A stretch of 42,483 nucleotides of DNA from Nanobdellota archaeon (GCA_018816335.1 JAHIVP010000020.1:1-42483); one strand, 5' to 3'. Positions 15,630 to 24,752 are shown, counted from the stretch's first letter. The notes: a model not told the origin generated them from the letters alone. Program-made: numbers and translations.

Positions 15630-16891
15630 TTTTCAATCCTATCAGAAATTTCACCAGCATAATTAATCAACATCTTATCCTTAAATTCATATTTCCACTT
15701 TTTATGTCCAAGTATCCAACCACTTTTAATCAAAGCAGTTTCAGCCAACATATCTTTACAAAAAACAGCTCCTGTCTTCTCAAAAGTCCTTCCATTAGAA
15801 TAAACATTAGGATTTAAACTTCCAAAAATTGTTTGAGCACAAACAGCAACTTTTAAACCAGAATCAATAACTTTTTTTAATTTAGCAATCCAACTTTTCT
15901 TTCCAGAAACAGCAACATGTCCTAATCCCCCCACCTCCAAAACAATCCCTTCATAACGTGAAGCATAATAATCTAAAATCTCAGGATCCATTCCAGGATA
16001 ATATTTTACTAAAGCAACCTTATCATTAAACACAACATCTAAACTAACTTTTCCCTCATTTCTTCTAACAAACTCATCTAAATACTCAATCTTTCCATCA
16101 GAATTTATCTTAGCAATTGGAGAAGCATTAACACTTTTGAAAGCATCTCTTCTAGAACTATGTAACTTCCTAACCTTAGTTCCTTTATGAGCAAAACAAA
16201 AATCATCATTCTGACTTCCATGCCCAACTAACATAACTTCAGCAACATTTGAAACAGCCATTCTAGCTGCACATTCTAAATTCAAAGCAGCATCACTCGA
16301 AGCTCTATCTGTTGACCTCTGAGAATAAGTCAAAACAACAGGCTTATTCAAATCCTTAAGAAAAAACGAAAGAGCAGCAGAAGTATAATGTAAAAAATCA
16401 GTCCCATGAGTAACAATAACTCCAGAAACCTCAGAATCATTCAAACTCTTCTCAACAACCTTAGCAATCTTAATCCAGTGCTCAGAATTCATATCTTCTG
16501 AAGAAACCATAAACGGAACTTCAATCTTCCTAACATTAGCTATCTTAAACAACCCAGGATAATATTTCAACAACTGCTCTGGTTTAGTCAAATTAGAAAC
16601 AGCTCCTGTCTTAGCATCAAGCGAACTAGAAATCGTTCCTCCTGTAATAATTATATCAACATTAGGCAAAGCAGGATTCTTCTCATAATTATACTCCTCA
16701 CGTTCTGTTTTAAATTTCTCAACAACCTCAATCTTATGAACATTCTCTTTCTTAATCCCAATATTATACCCACTCTTCAACTTAATCAAATACAACTCTG
16801 TCTTAGGACTTTCAAGTAATCTTCCTTCAACTTCACCCTTAATTGTTGTTAATTTCACTATATCTCCTACTTCAGGTTTTTCTTCTGCCAT
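15626..16891 (-). CDS. gatD: Glu-tRNA(Gln) amidotransferase subunit D (GatD)
   Basis: 421 residues. An N-terminal Sm-like barrel (VGDIVKLTTIKGEVEGRLL, residues 8-60) precedes an L-asparaginase domain, the arrangement unique to GatD. Active-site motifs are Thr86 in IIITGGTIS and Thr164-Asp165 in VTHGTDFLHY, with QRSTDRASSDAA further on. GatD hydrolyses glutamine or asparagine to supply ammonia to GatE. Ahead of it lie a methyltransferase and element E8; it overlaps the phosphatase gene downstream. Together with gatE it predicts tRNA-dependent Gln synthesis and no need for a GlnRS. Confidence 0.96.
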   Translation of the reverse strand: MAEEKPEVGDIVKLTTIKGEVEGRLLESPKTELYLIKLKSGYNIGIKKENVHKIEVVEKFKTEREEYNYEKNPALPNVDIIITGGTISSSLDAKTGAVSNLTKPEQLLKYYPGLFKIANVRKIEVPFMVSSEDMNSEHWIKIAKVVEKSLNDSEVSGVIVTHGTDFLHYTSAALSFFLKDLNKPVVLTYSQRSTDRASSDAALNLECAARMAVSNVAEVMLVGHGSQNDDFCFAHKGTKVRKLHSSRRDAFKSVNASPIAKINSDGKIEYLDEFVRRNEGKVSLDVVFNDKVALVKYYPGMDPEILDYYASRYEGIVLEVGGLGHVAVSGKKSWIAKLKKVIDSGLKVAVCAQTIFGSLNPNVYSNGRTFEKTGAVFCKDMLAETALIKSGWILGHKKWKYEFKDKMLINYAGEISDRIEK

Positions 16892-16933
16892 AATTTAATT
16901 AGAAGTAGAAGTTATATAAAATTATCTAAGAGA

Positions 16934-17755
16934 TTATTTTTTTCTCCCTATTATCATAATATGTTGACTAAGATCCACAACAGAAGAATGTGTGCACAAT
17001 TTATAATGCATATCTAACCAATTCTTTTTTATCTTTTTATCTTTTAAATTCTTATTTATCCCCTCTCTATTTGGAGAAGCTAATCCTTCTAACCCAATTC
17101 TATCCAAAATTTTGGCTTTCTTTCCAAATAATTTTTCAAATTCCTCTAATAAGAAAAAATGACAATAACCTTTTCCACCATGCCACATATAATCATCTCC
17201 CTTTAAAGCATATTCTTTAAAATGTTTAGCCATCTTAATTTCTCCAGGAAACCTTTTAGGAGAATCAATTATAACTCCTAATCTCCCCATTACAGAAACA
17301 AAAACAGGAGCATTTTTCTTAGCAACCCTAATTAACTCAAAGATTGCTTTTTTTCTTTGTTTTTCTGGATGAACATGAGATAAAGGTCCTCCTAAACAAA
17401 TAACAGCGTCAAAGCTATTTGATTTAAAACTTGATAAATCAGTTATAGAACCCTCAACAACATCTTTAACTTTATCCTGAACTTTTTCTTTCTTTATTTT
17501 CTTTTTAGCTAATTCCAAATTAGCAGGAGTTAAATCCAACAACACAACATCATAACCTTGTTTTGCCAATTCAATTGTATATCTTCCAGGACCACCCCCT
17601 GCATCTAAAATTAATCCTTTCTTAGGCAAATGTTTTTTCAAAAAATACAAACTTGTATCAAACTCTAACTTATGAAATTCATCTTTGACTAATCTCTTCC
17701 ACTCTTTTTGTGCTATCTCATTATACAATTTCCTAGTTAATTTTTCTTCTTTCAT
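16934..17755 (-). CDS. SAM-dependent methyltransferase
   Basis: 273 residues. Motif I is GLILDAGGGPGRYT (near residue 48), followed by VVLLDLTPANLELA and FDAVICLGGPLSHV, which match class I methyltransferases. The C-terminal part carries a longer lid region. The substrate is unknown. It lies 42 bp upstream of gatD on the same strand, possibly sharing a transcript, and diverges from gatB across element E8. Confidence 0.87.
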   Translation of the reverse strand: MKEEKLTRKLYNEIAQKEWKRLVKDEFHKLEFDTSLYFLKKHLPKKGLILDAGGGPGRYTIELAKQGYDVVLLDLTPANLELAKKKIKKEKVQDKVKDVVEGSITDLSSFKSNSFDAVICLGGPLSHVHPEKQRKKAIFELIRVAKKNAPVFVSVMGRLGVIIDSPKRFPGEIKMAKHFKEYALKGDDYMWHGGKGYCHFFLLEEFEKLFGKKAKILDRIGLEGLASPNREGINKNLKDKKIKKNWLDMHYKLCTHSSVVDLSQHIMIIGRKK

Positions 17756-17869
17756 CTTACACCCTTTTATTTTTCAATGACATTTAACTATAAAAACATT
17801 ATTAAACTTCTATAAATACTTCTAATTAACACATAATCAGAAAATTTTGTTCCATAAAAGAAAAGAGTT

Positions 17870-17922
17870 ATTTTACTCCAGAATAAAGGGTGGGTGGGAG
17901 GGTTTATTATATGGAGTAAAAT
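17870..17922 (+). repeat. G-core hairpin element E8 in the gatB promoter
   Basis: The arms ATTTTACTCCA (17870-17880) and TGGAGTAAAAT (17912-17922) pair over 11 bp. The core GGGTGGGTGGGAGGG (17888-17902) is flanked by GAATAAA and TTTATTAT. The right-arm extension TTTATTATAT lies about 30 nt before the gatB start and could act as its TATA box. This is the simplest member of the family. Confidence 0.87.
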
Positions 17923-17938
17923 TAGGAGAGTTTTTATA

Positions 17939-19327
17939 ATGGGAAAAAATTCAAAAAACAAAATGCAAGACATAAAAATAGGTCTAGAAATCCACGGCTA
18001 TCTAAACACAGAAAAAAAACTATTCTGCAATTGTGATTCAATTCATAGCCCCACAACAATACCTAATACTTCAATATGCCCAATCTGCACAGGCCAACCA
18101 GGAAGCAAACCAATGAAACCAAACAAAGAAGCAATTGAAAAATTTCTCCAAACATCTTTAATGTTAAACTGTAAAATAAATCCTAAATTCAGATTTCAAA
18201 GAAAACATTACAACTGGCCAGACCTTCCAAAAGGTTACCAAGATACAATTTCCGGAGCTCATAGTACAAACCCCGCAGTTGAAGGAAAATTTGAAAATAT
18301 AAAAATAATAGAAGCTCATTTAGAAGAAGACCCTGCAGCATGGAACCCAGAAACAGGTTGCATAGATTACAATCGTTCAGGACTTCCCTTAATAGAAATT
18401 GTAACATATCCAGAATTCAAAACATCAGAAGAAGTTGCAACCTGGCTAAAAAATCTAATCCTAACTTTAAGCTACATAAAAACAATAGATAAAAAACTAG
18501 GACTAAAAGTAGATGTCAATATTTCTATAAATCAAGAGTTCGGAGGAAACAGAGTTGAAGTAAAAAATCTTCATTCAATTGAAGAAATAAAAAAAGCAAT
18601 AGAATTTGAAATAATTAGACAAGAAAAACAAGGAACACAAAAAGAAACAAGAAGATATGACAGCTCAAAAAATCAAACAACTGTTATGAGAGCAAAAGAA
18701 AACCTAGAAGACTATGAATTTATTCCTGACCCAGATCTTCCAACAATAACTCTTGATAAAAAACAAACAGAAAAAATAAAATCATCACTTCCTGAATCTC
18801 CTCAACAAAAACTAAAAAAACTAATTAAAAAACACAAAATAAACACCTATAGTGCTAATGTATTATCCAAAAATTTAGAAATTGTAGAATTCTTTGAACA
18901 TGTAGCAGAATCTATACCTCCGGCATTTGCTTTAGACTGGATAACAATTGAATTATTAAGAGTTCTAAAATATAATAAAAAAGAATTAGACCAAGTAGAA
19001 ATTAATGTTAAACATTTTATAGAACTTCTCCAAGCAGTAAAAGATAAAAAACTAACAGAACTAAAAGCAAAACAAATTCTAAATCAATTCATTCCTAAAT
19101 CTTTTTCAATTAAAGACACATTAAAAGATGTAAAAACAATTGACAACAAATCACAAATAGAAACACTTGCAAAACAAGTTATAAAAGAAAACCCAAAAGC
19201 AGTAGAAGACTTTAAAGCAGGAGAACAAAAATCCATAAACTTTCTTATTGGTCAAGTTATGAGATTATCAGAAAGAAGAGCTGATTTTAAAGTTGCTAAA
19301 AATATACTTGAGAAATTATTAAAATGA
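17939..19327 (+). CDS. gatB: Asp/Glu-tRNA amidotransferase subunit B (GatB)
   Basis: 462 residues. GatB phosphorylates the tRNA-bound Asp or Glu and amidates it with ammonia from GatA. The catalytic cradle shows GLEIHGYLNT, a zinc site (FCNCDS and CPICTGQPG), YNWPDLPKGYQDTIS, EEDPAAW and DYNRSGLPLIEIVT. The C-terminal helical and YqeY-like domains bind tRNA. The ATG at 17939 has a GGAGAG site eight bases upstream; an upstream GTG start at 17894 would lie inside element E8 and is rejected. gatA and gatC are 12 kb away. Confidence 0.95.
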   Translation: MGKNSKNKMQDIKIGLEIHGYLNTEKKLFCNCDSIHSPTTIPNTSICPICTGQPGSKPMKPNKEAIEKFLQTSLMLNCKINPKFRFQRKHYNWPDLPKGYQDTISGAHSTNPAVEGKFENIKIIEAHLEEDPAAWNPETGCIDYNRSGLPLIEIVTYPEFKTSEEVATWLKNLILTLSYIKTIDKKLGLKVDVNISINQEFGGNRVEVKNLHSIEEIKKAIEFEIIRQEKQGTQKETRRYDSSKNQTTVMRAKENLEDYEFIPDPDLPTITLDKKQTEKIKSSLPESPQQKLKKLIKKHKINTYSANVLSKNLEIVEFFEHVAESIPPAFALDWITIELLRVLKYNKKELDQVEINVKHFIELLQAVKDKKLTELKAKQILNQFIPKSFSIKDTLKDVKTIDNKSQIETLAKQVIKENPKAVEDFKAGEQKSINFLIGQVMRLSERRADFKVAKNILEKLLK

Positions 19328-19771
19328 TTATCTCCCAGCAAAACAATGACCTTTTAATTCTGCCAAACTTTCTTTATTAGATAAAACCGCATGAAATTCA
19401 GCAAAAGAGATATTATCTCTAACCAGTTTATCCTCAACCTCAACTCTTAAATCCAATTCTTCATCAGGAGGAATTAATCCTAAGGGGATAGAAACTAAAG
19501 GTTTACCATTTCTTAAAGTTCCATAATCAAAACCAGCTAACTTTCTTATTATATGTAAACCATTCCAAACAGCAAAGTTAAAATCTCCAACATTTGCATG
19601 AGGCCCAGGATAAGTATTAACTCTATCTTCCACAGAAGGATTAGAACTCGAATCAAAATAAGCTCTTGCTATTAAAACATGTCTGCTCCCACCAGTAGTA
19701 TAATTACCTAAGCCTCTCAAATAATGGGGTCGAGGAGTTCCTTCCAATAATTCTTCAATATCAATTTCCAT
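19328..19771 (-). CDS. unknown 147-residue protein
   Basis: A probably soluble alpha/beta protein. It has strands such as HVLIARAYFDSS and KPLVSIPLGLIPPDEELDLRVEVED, and ends HAVLSNKESLAELKGHCFAGR. No family is recognised. Its stop is immediately next to the convergent gatB stop, and it diverges from a TrmB regulator across a 50-bp promoter gap, so the regulator may control it. Confidence 0.65.
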   Translation of the reverse strand: MEIDIEELLEGTPRPHYLRGLGNYTTGGSRHVLIARAYFDSSSNPSVEDRVNTYPGPHANVGDFNFAVWNGLHIIRKLAGFDYGTLRNGKPLVSIPLGLIPPDEELDLRVEVEDKLVRDNISFAEFHAVLSNKESLAELKGHCFAGR

Positions 19772-19803
19772 AAATCTAACCTTACAAAAAGATATTTATA
19801 CCT

Positions 19804-19826
19804 ATGTTGTCATCAAATAACAACAT
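19804..19826. promoter_or_regulatory. palindrome at the TrmB start, possible operator
   Basis: ATGTTGT (19804-19810) and ACAACAT (19820-19826) form a perfect 7-bp inverted repeat with a 9-base spacer. It sits between the TATA box (TATTTATA, about 19793-19800) and the preferred start at 19825. A regulator bound here would block initiation, so autoregulation is plausible. Confidence 0.45.
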
Positions 19827-20541
19827 GAAAGAGATACTACAAGAATTAGGATTAAATGAAAAAGAATCCAAGATTTATCTAGAATTATTAAAACAAAAAT
19901 CATGTACTGCTTCAAAAATAGCAAAGTTAACAAATCTAAATAGAACAACTGCTTATCTAGAGCTTGAGAATCTAATGAAATTAGGATTAGTTAATTATGT
20001 AATAAAAGAATCAAAAAGATACTATCAACCTTCATCCCCAACTAAATTAATTGAAATATTAGATTCAAAAAAAGAAAAAGTAAAATCTATTCTACCCCAA
20101 CTAAATAATCTTCATGAAACTAAAGAGCCATTTAATATAGAGGTTTACGAAGGAAAAGAAGGGATTAAAACATTCTATCAAGATATACTCAATAATGCTA
20201 AAGGAGAAGTTTTAGTTTACGGAGGAACTGGAAAAGCTCTTGAGGTTCTTGAATTTGAATACCCCCACTTTATAAAAAAATGGGTAAAAGCAAATTTAAA
20301 AGAAAGAGGTATAGTAAACCTAGAAGCAAAAAATATTCTAAGTAAAACTCATCCTAAAACTCATATGAAAACAAAATATCTCCCAAAAGAATACAAAGCA
20401 GAAATTACAACAGTGATATATAATAATAAAATAGCAATTCAATCTCTACAGGAAAACATCTATGTAATTGTAATCAAAGATCTCCTATTATACAAAACTT
20501 ATAAAAACCAGTTTGAACTTATATGGAGACTACTAAAATGA
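19825..20541 (+). CDS. TrmB-family transcriptional regulator
   Basis: 238 residues from the ATG at 19825, which lies about 28 nt after a TATA box; an ATG 21 bases earlier is the alternative. A winged helix at residues 1-70 (LNEKESKIYLELLKQKSCTASKIAKLTNLNRTTAY in overview) is followed by a coiled linker and a TrmB effector-like domain with VYEGKEGIKTFYQDIL. TrmB proteins sense sugars or other ligands; the trigger here is unknown. It overlaps the next gene, a membrane protein, as ATGA, which suggests a regulator and membrane-partner pair. Confidence 0.88.
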   Translation: MKEILQELGLNEKESKIYLELLKQKSCTASKIAKLTNLNRTTAYLELENLMKLGLVNYVIKESKRYYQPSSPTKLIEILDSKKEKVKSILPQLNNLHETKEPFNIEVYEGKEGIKTFYQDILNNAKGEVLVYGGTGKALEVLEFEYPHFIKKWVKANLKERGIVNLEAKNILSKTHPKTHMKTKYLPKEYKAEITTVIYNNKIAIQSLQENIYVIVIKDLLLYKTYKNQFELIWRLLK

Positions 20542-20807
20542 GGCACAAAACTGAAATAACATTCCTAGCAATCTTCAGCATATTAGCAATTTTAGTTGGA
20601 ATGGTTTTCATGACCAACCTCTTCCCCCAAACAACAGGTATGACAATTTTTGATCCTGATAATCCTCAATTAGGAAACATCTCAGGAATATTTTTCTTAA
20701 TATCTGGAATAGGAATAGCAATTTTAGCATTTGCAAAAAACAGAAAATACAGAAATCAATCAATAGACCAACTTGAATATTTCCGAGATAATTCTATTAG
20801 AGATTAA
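20538..20807 (+). CDS. small membrane protein co-translated with TrmB
   Basis: 89 residues from an ATG overlapping the regulator stop (ATGA). Two membrane helices, at about 8-27 (FLAIFSILAILVGMVFM) and 49-67 (GIFFLISGIGIAILAFA), enclose a short loop, and a charged tail (KNRKYRNQSIDQLEYF) follows. No family is recognised. Coupling with a TrmB regulator hints that it signals to, or is controlled by, that regulator. Confidence 0.72.
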   Translation: MRHKTEITFLAIFSILAILVGMVFMTNLFPQTTGMTIFDPDNPQLGNISGIFFLISGIGIAILAFAKNRKYRNQSIDQLEYFRDNSIRD

Positions 20808-20812
20808 ATTAC

Positions 20813-21061
20813 CTATTTATAAATATTCTTTCGATGCCCTACTTCAATAACAAATATAACTAACTTACCATCATTAATATCAAGAATCAAGCGATAATCT
20901 CCAACTCTCAATCGATAATAAGGACTTGCAATTAATCTTTTAACAAAAGAATAAGGCCTAACTTTTATTCTATCTAATGCACAAATAATTCTATCTTGTA
21001 AATCATCATTCAATTTACTAAACTGTCTCTCTGCATTTTTAGATAATTCAACATGGTACAT
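20813..21061 (-). CDS. RelE/ParE-superfamily toxin
   Basis: 82 residues with the family layout: SKNAERQFSKLNDDLQDRI helices, then IKVRPYSFVKRLIASPYYRLRVGDYRLILDINDGKLVIFVIEVGHRKNIY in outline, including the YRLRVGDYR strand and the VGHRKNIY end typical of RelE. Such toxins cleave mRNA at the ribosome. It follows its antitoxin with a 14-base overlap, the usual arrangement. Confidence 0.88.
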   Translation of the reverse strand: MYHVELSKNAERQFSKLNDDLQDRIICALDRIKVRPYSFVKRLIASPYYRLRVGDYRLILDINDGKLVIFVIEVGHRKNIYK

Positions 21062-21275
21062 TCTTTTTCCTCTTTTTTATATCTTCAAGAGAAACAACTC
21101 TACCCTCTTTAATATCTTTTTCAGACTGAGCAATATTTTTTTTAGTATCCTCACTTAATTCCATACTATCTTCCATCAAATCCCAAATTACTTCTTCATA
21201 ACTTTCCTTTTCAAACAATTTCTTATTTTTTAGCTTTTCCAATAGATTCTCACTAATTTGAATTGTAGTTGCCAT
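21048..21275 (-). CDS. antitoxin of the RelE/ParE pair
   Basis: 75 residues. The N-terminal MATTIQISENLLEKLKNKK forms a DNA-binding arm of the ribbon-helix-helix type, and the C-terminal half (AQSEKDIKEGRVVSLEDIKK) is the toxin-neutralising segment common in archaeal antitoxins. It lies directly upstream of, and overlaps, the toxin gene. The AT-rich promoter with TATATAAG-like sequence is at about 21276-21300. Confidence 0.82.
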   Translation of the reverse strand: MATTIQISENLLEKLKNKKLFEKESYEEVIWDLMEDSMELSEDTKKNIAQSEKDIKEGRVVSLEDIKKRKKNVPC

Positions 21276-21314
21276 AGTAACTATATAAGTCGCTATATTT
21301 ATAAATCTTTCTAT

Positions 21315-22451
21315 CTAAACAAAAAAATGCCACAAATCAAAAACAATCCCAGCTACAAACAACAATATAAACAAAACAATTAAACCTAACATATAAGGAA
21401 TCTCATAAGCAGGTTTTTCATCACCATTTTTCTTAGCATTCTTAATCATTAACAAAATCAAAATACCCATCAACCCCCCAGAAACAGTTCCCCCAATTGA
21501 CAAAATCATTGAAAAACTAGCAAACTTAAAAAACATAATTAACAAATATAAAATCAAAGGAACAATAGCAGTAACAATCCAAGCCTTAAATTTAGGAATC
21601 TTATAATCCCACATTAACATATCTCTTAATGCAAAAGATAAAGCTAAAAAAGAAGTAAACATTGTAAAAATTCCCAATACAACAAAAAACTTACCTAAAG
21701 ACAAAGTAGCAATCTCATTAATTCCAATTCCTAAAAATCCAACAACAACCAAAGCAAAAACAAAATACATAACAACAGGAATCAAAGTCCCCCATATAAT
21801 AGCTTTCTTCATCAACTTCTTTTCCTTTCCTAAAATCTTTTCTAATTCAGGCAAAGCAGAAAATCCTAACAAAGCAAATAAAATAACCCCAAAAGGAACA
21901 AATAAATTCCCATAATTAATATAACTTAAATTTTCCATACTAACATCAGGAGCAAAACCAATAGCAATCCCAACAATCAACAACAACATCACAATAACTC
22001 CTATACTTTCTCCTTTTTTCAAAGCATCATAACCTTGATAAATAAACCAAGTTAAAACCAACCAAAAACCTATTCCAAAATACAAAGCATAATTAACATG
22101 TCCAAAAAACAAAGAACTAAAACTCTCACCCTCTCCAATAAGATACGCCAATAACGCAGCATAAAATCCAAATATAGCCGCAGCAAACATAATTCTCTTG
22201 CCTGTCTTTCCCAAATACTTCTCAGCATAACCAGTTAACTGATGATTTTTCTTTGTCCTCAACCCAATCTCTCCCAAATACAAATTCATCAAAAGCATAA
22301 CACCTCCCAAAACCAATATCCATATTCCACCAATTAAAAACCCAGACTGAGAAACAACATAAGGAATCCCCAATATCCCAGCACCTATAACTGTTCCAAC
22401 TAAAATAGAAACAGCTGCTATTAATCTAGGGTTTATTTTATGTGCTATCAT
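21315..22451 (-). CDS. amino-acid permease (APC / aromatic amino-acid transporter type)
   Basis: 378 residues with 10-11 membrane helices. The first helix carries the family signature ILVGTVIGAGILGIPYVVSQSG, with an unwound GAGILG segment that binds the amino acid. Later helices include VILFALLGFSALPEL. It is of the SLC38 or hydroxy/aromatic amino-acid permease group. The ATG at 22449-22451 overlaps the upstream methyltransferase stop as ATGA; an in-frame start at 22484 would lie inside that gene. Confidence 0.87.
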   Translation of the reverse strand: MIAHKINPRLIAAVSILVGTVIGAGILGIPYVVSQSGFLIGGIWILVLGGVMLLMNLYLGEIGLRTKKNHQLTGYAEKYLGKTGKRIMFAAAIFGFYAALLAYLIGEGESFSSLFFGHVNYALYFGIGFWLVLTWFIYQGYDALKKGESIGVIVMLLLIVGIAIGFAPDVSMENLSYINYGNLFVPFGVILFALLGFSALPELEKILGKEKKLMKKAIIWGTLIPVVMYFVFALVVVGFLGIGINEIATLSLGKFFVVLGIFTMFTSFLALSFALRDMLMWDYKIPKFKAWIVTAIVPLILYLLIMFFKFASFSMILSIGGTVSGGLMGILILLMIKNAKKNGDEKPAYEIPYMLGLIVLFILLFVAGIVFDLWHFFV

Positions 22452-23185
22452 TTTACAACATAGATACTTTTCTTTCCCCACCACCTAATTTCCCAATTAG
22501 AAGAAAATTGCTCTTCTAGATTAATAGAAGTTATGTATTTCAATTTAAAATCTAATTTTTTTACTTTTGTGATTAATATATAATGCCAAGGTCTATTTTT
22601 TGATTTCTTAATTTTAATGTTTTTAAATTTTTTAAGATATTTTAAAAAATCTACTTTAACACCATTATCCCATATCTCAAACAAATTTTTATATTCTAGG
22701 GGATGTTCATTCCTTACTTCTTCAAGTTCTAATGCTGCAATTCCTTCTTTTGTTAATATTCTATTTGATTCCTCAATAAAATGAATTTTATCAGGAATAT
22801 ATTGCATTGTTGCAGGATTAATAATTAAATCAATAAAATTATTTTTAAAGGGAAGCTTTTTTCCAGCATCTAAAATAAAAATTTTTGGTAGATTCTTATT
22901 AATATTTTGTTTATCAAACAATTTTTCATGCAATGCATATTTTTTTACAAGTTTCTGATTCCACTCTGGCTCTGCATTAATCCCATAAGTTTCAACTCTA
23001 TCTCCAAATAAATTTTTTAATTCCAGTAAAGCCCTCCCATATCCTGTACCAACTTCAAGAACCTTAACTTTTTTCTTCTTTTTTAAAATTTGTTTTATAT
23101 ATTTTGGAACATTTCCAAGTCTTCCTTCTGCTCCTTTATTCCCAAATAATCCTTTAGCTCTACCTTGCCTTATTTTCATTTTCAT
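22448..23185 (-). CDS. SAM-dependent methyltransferase-like protein
   Basis: 245 residues, strongly basic. Motif I reads VKVLEVGTGYGRAL (near residue 40). FILDAGKKLPFKNNFIDLIINPATMQYIPD gives the later motifs in shortened form, and EEVRNEHPLEYKNLFEIW follows. The substrate is unknown. It is translated together with the permease gene (ATGA). Confidence 0.8.
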   Translation of the reverse strand: MKMKIRQGRAKGLFGNKGAEGRLGNVPKYIKQILKKKKKVKVLEVGTGYGRALLELKNLFGDRVETYGINAEPEWNQKLVKKYALHEKLFDKQNINKNLPKIFILDAGKKLPFKNNFIDLIINPATMQYIPDKIHFIEESNRILTKEGIAALELEEVRNEHPLEYKNLFEIWDNGVKVDFLKYLKKFKNIKIKKSKNRPWHYILITKVKKLDFKLKYITSINLEEQFSSNWEIRWWGKKSIYVVK

Positions 23186-23233
23186 CTTCCTCTTTTTATA
23201 ATATTAATTAGAAAACTCACTATAAAAATTTAA

Positions 23234-24031
23234 TTAAACTTCATACCTAAACCCAAAATCCCTAAAATCAGTTTTAAGAAAATCAATTTCCCCAGTCTGC
23301 CTATCAAAATAACCTTTCCCAACACTATGGTAAGGATGTTTTCTTAAAAAAATAGAACTAAGTAACATTCTACTCCTAATTGTCCTATCATAAACACTCT
23401 GTAAGGCCTCATCAATATCTTCAAGAGCAACTGGTTCTTGAGGTTTTTCATGCAATAATAAAATAGGAACTCTCTCTGTCCATTCTGGACGAACCCCAAC
23501 AATAACAGAGGTTTTCTTAAATGGAGCTCCAAAATTTACTTGGTTTCGCCTTCTAGAATAATTATTATTTTCAACATCTGCTCTAGAAGGAACTACATGT
23601 CCACTAGGATGTGTATGTAAATGAATTAAATCATAATAACTTCCTACAGAGTCTTTTAATAAATTTCTCCAATTAAATTTATCTTCTACATCTGGATATT
23701 CAACAGAAGTAAGATCTCTTTCTAAAGTAAAATAATTAAAATCCGCACTATGATGTCCATCTGAATCCATAGGTTCTTTTCCAGTCTCTTCTCTATAAAC
23801 TTTCTCAGCATAATCTAAACCAGGAATCATCCCTGCTGTTCCTGTATCTCCAACATCTATACTCATTGGATAAACTATTTTTCTTCCAAATGCCTTCTTT
23901 TGAACATCAAAAGAAGTTTCACAACCATTTTTCAAAGTAACATCAACTGCCTTAGCAAGCCCAGAAAGAAATCTCTGACTAGTTAATTCTCTTTTCAATC
24001 TTTCTGGTGTTACAATTTCTTTTCTTGTCAT
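23234..24031 (-). CDS. JAMM/MPN-type metalloprotease
   Basis: 265 residues. The motif HTHPSGHVVPSRAD at about 139-152 exactly fits the zinc-binding JAMM signature H-x-H-x7-S-x2-D of the JAB1/MPN/Mov34 peptidases. These remove ubiquitin-like modifiers or process their C-termini; some act on non-ubiquitin substrates. About 130 residues of unrecognised sequence precede the motif, longer than in minimal JAMM proteins. The ATG at 24029-24031 follows the upstream stop by one base and has GAGGATG upstream. It is last in an operon with an unknown protein and a lipoprotein. No ubiquitin-like, E1 or E2 gene is visible in the window. Confidence 0.83.
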   Translation of the reverse strand: MTRKEIVTPERLKRELTSQRFLSGLAKAVDVTLKNGCETSFDVQKKAFGRKIVYPMSIDVGDTGTAGMIPGLDYAEKVYREETGKEPMDSDGHHSADFNYFTLERDLTSVEYPDVEDKFNWRNLLKDSVGSYYDLIHLHTHPSGHVVPSRADVENNNYSRRRNQVNFGAPFKKTSVIVGVRPEWTERVPILLLHEKPQEPVALEDIDEALQSVYDRTIRSRMLLSSIFLRKHPYHSVGKGYFDRQTGEIDFLKTDFRDFGFRYEV

Positions 24032-24032
24032 C

Positions 24033-24752
24033 TTACAAAACATCCTCAAATTTAATCAACCTATCAAATTTTGCAAAAATTTCTCCTAATTTGTCTTTAG
24101 CTTTTGGAAACTGACTTGGCTCGTCAATTTTCTTTCCTTTTAAACCTTTAATTTCAATTCCACCAAAATTATATATTTGTAAAGCATATCCAAATCTATT
24201 AAATCCCCCTTCTCCCTGTCTTACAATTGTATTCCCACCATCCATATTTGGATCATGAACACTATCTTGATAAACAGGACTCATAGTTGCTTCTGAGATT
24301 ACTTCTTCAGGATGTGTTATAAAAAAATATAAATTTACATCTGCATTATCAGTTCTTTCTCCTGTTGTAACTTTATCAGAATTCCAATATTTAATCCATG
24401 ACCCATGCTGAAAACTTAATGTCTCATCAAAATCATGCCCCTCTCCTACAAGTCTCCTTACTGTTTCTTCATCCTGGGACTTTTCAACATCAAAATTCAT
24501 CAAATATTCAACCTTCCCTGTAGGAGTATAAACAACTCTCTGAAATGTAGGAAGTGCAGCAAATTCCAAAGCTCTATCTCCAGCAATTAATTCTTTTTCA
24601 AATTCACTTCTTGCAACAGGCTTTCCACTAAAATCCTGCTCAGATACAACCATAAACGCCAAATCATTATGCCACTCTCTATCTTTAACAGGATAACATC
24701 TATTCCTTGCCCAATCAATCATTGCTTTTTCAACTAAAAGTTTATCTTCCAT
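24033..24752 (-). CDS. unknown protein, middle gene of the JAMM operon
   Basis: 239 residues, soluble and acidic. It shows strand-rich stretches (ADVNLYFFITHPEEVISEA, FGYALQIYNFGGIEIKGL) and ends in a helical tail (FAKFDRLIKFEDVL). No family is recognised. The ATG at 24750-24752 overlaps the upstream lipoprotein gene by 11 bases and has a clear GGAGGA site five bases ahead, which decides the start. Tight linkage suggests it is a partner or substrate of the protease (inference). Confidence 0.7.
   Translation of the reverse strand: MEDKLLVEKAMIDWARNRCYPVKDREWHNDLAFMVVSEQDFSGKPVARSEFEKELIAGDRALEFAALPTFQRVVYTPTGKVEYLMNFDVEKSQDEETVRRLVGEGHDFDETLSFQHGSWIKYWNSDKVTTGERTDNADVNLYFFITHPEEVISEATMSPVYQDSVHDPNMDGGNTIVRQGEGGFNRFGYALQIYNFGGIEIKGLKGKKIDEPSQFPKAKDKLGEIFAKFDRLIKFEDVL

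Noticed and set aside
17894-17938. GTG start for gatB within element E8
   Set aside because: It would add 15 residues coded by the hairpin core. The ATG at 17939 has a ribosome site and matches the GatB N-terminus.
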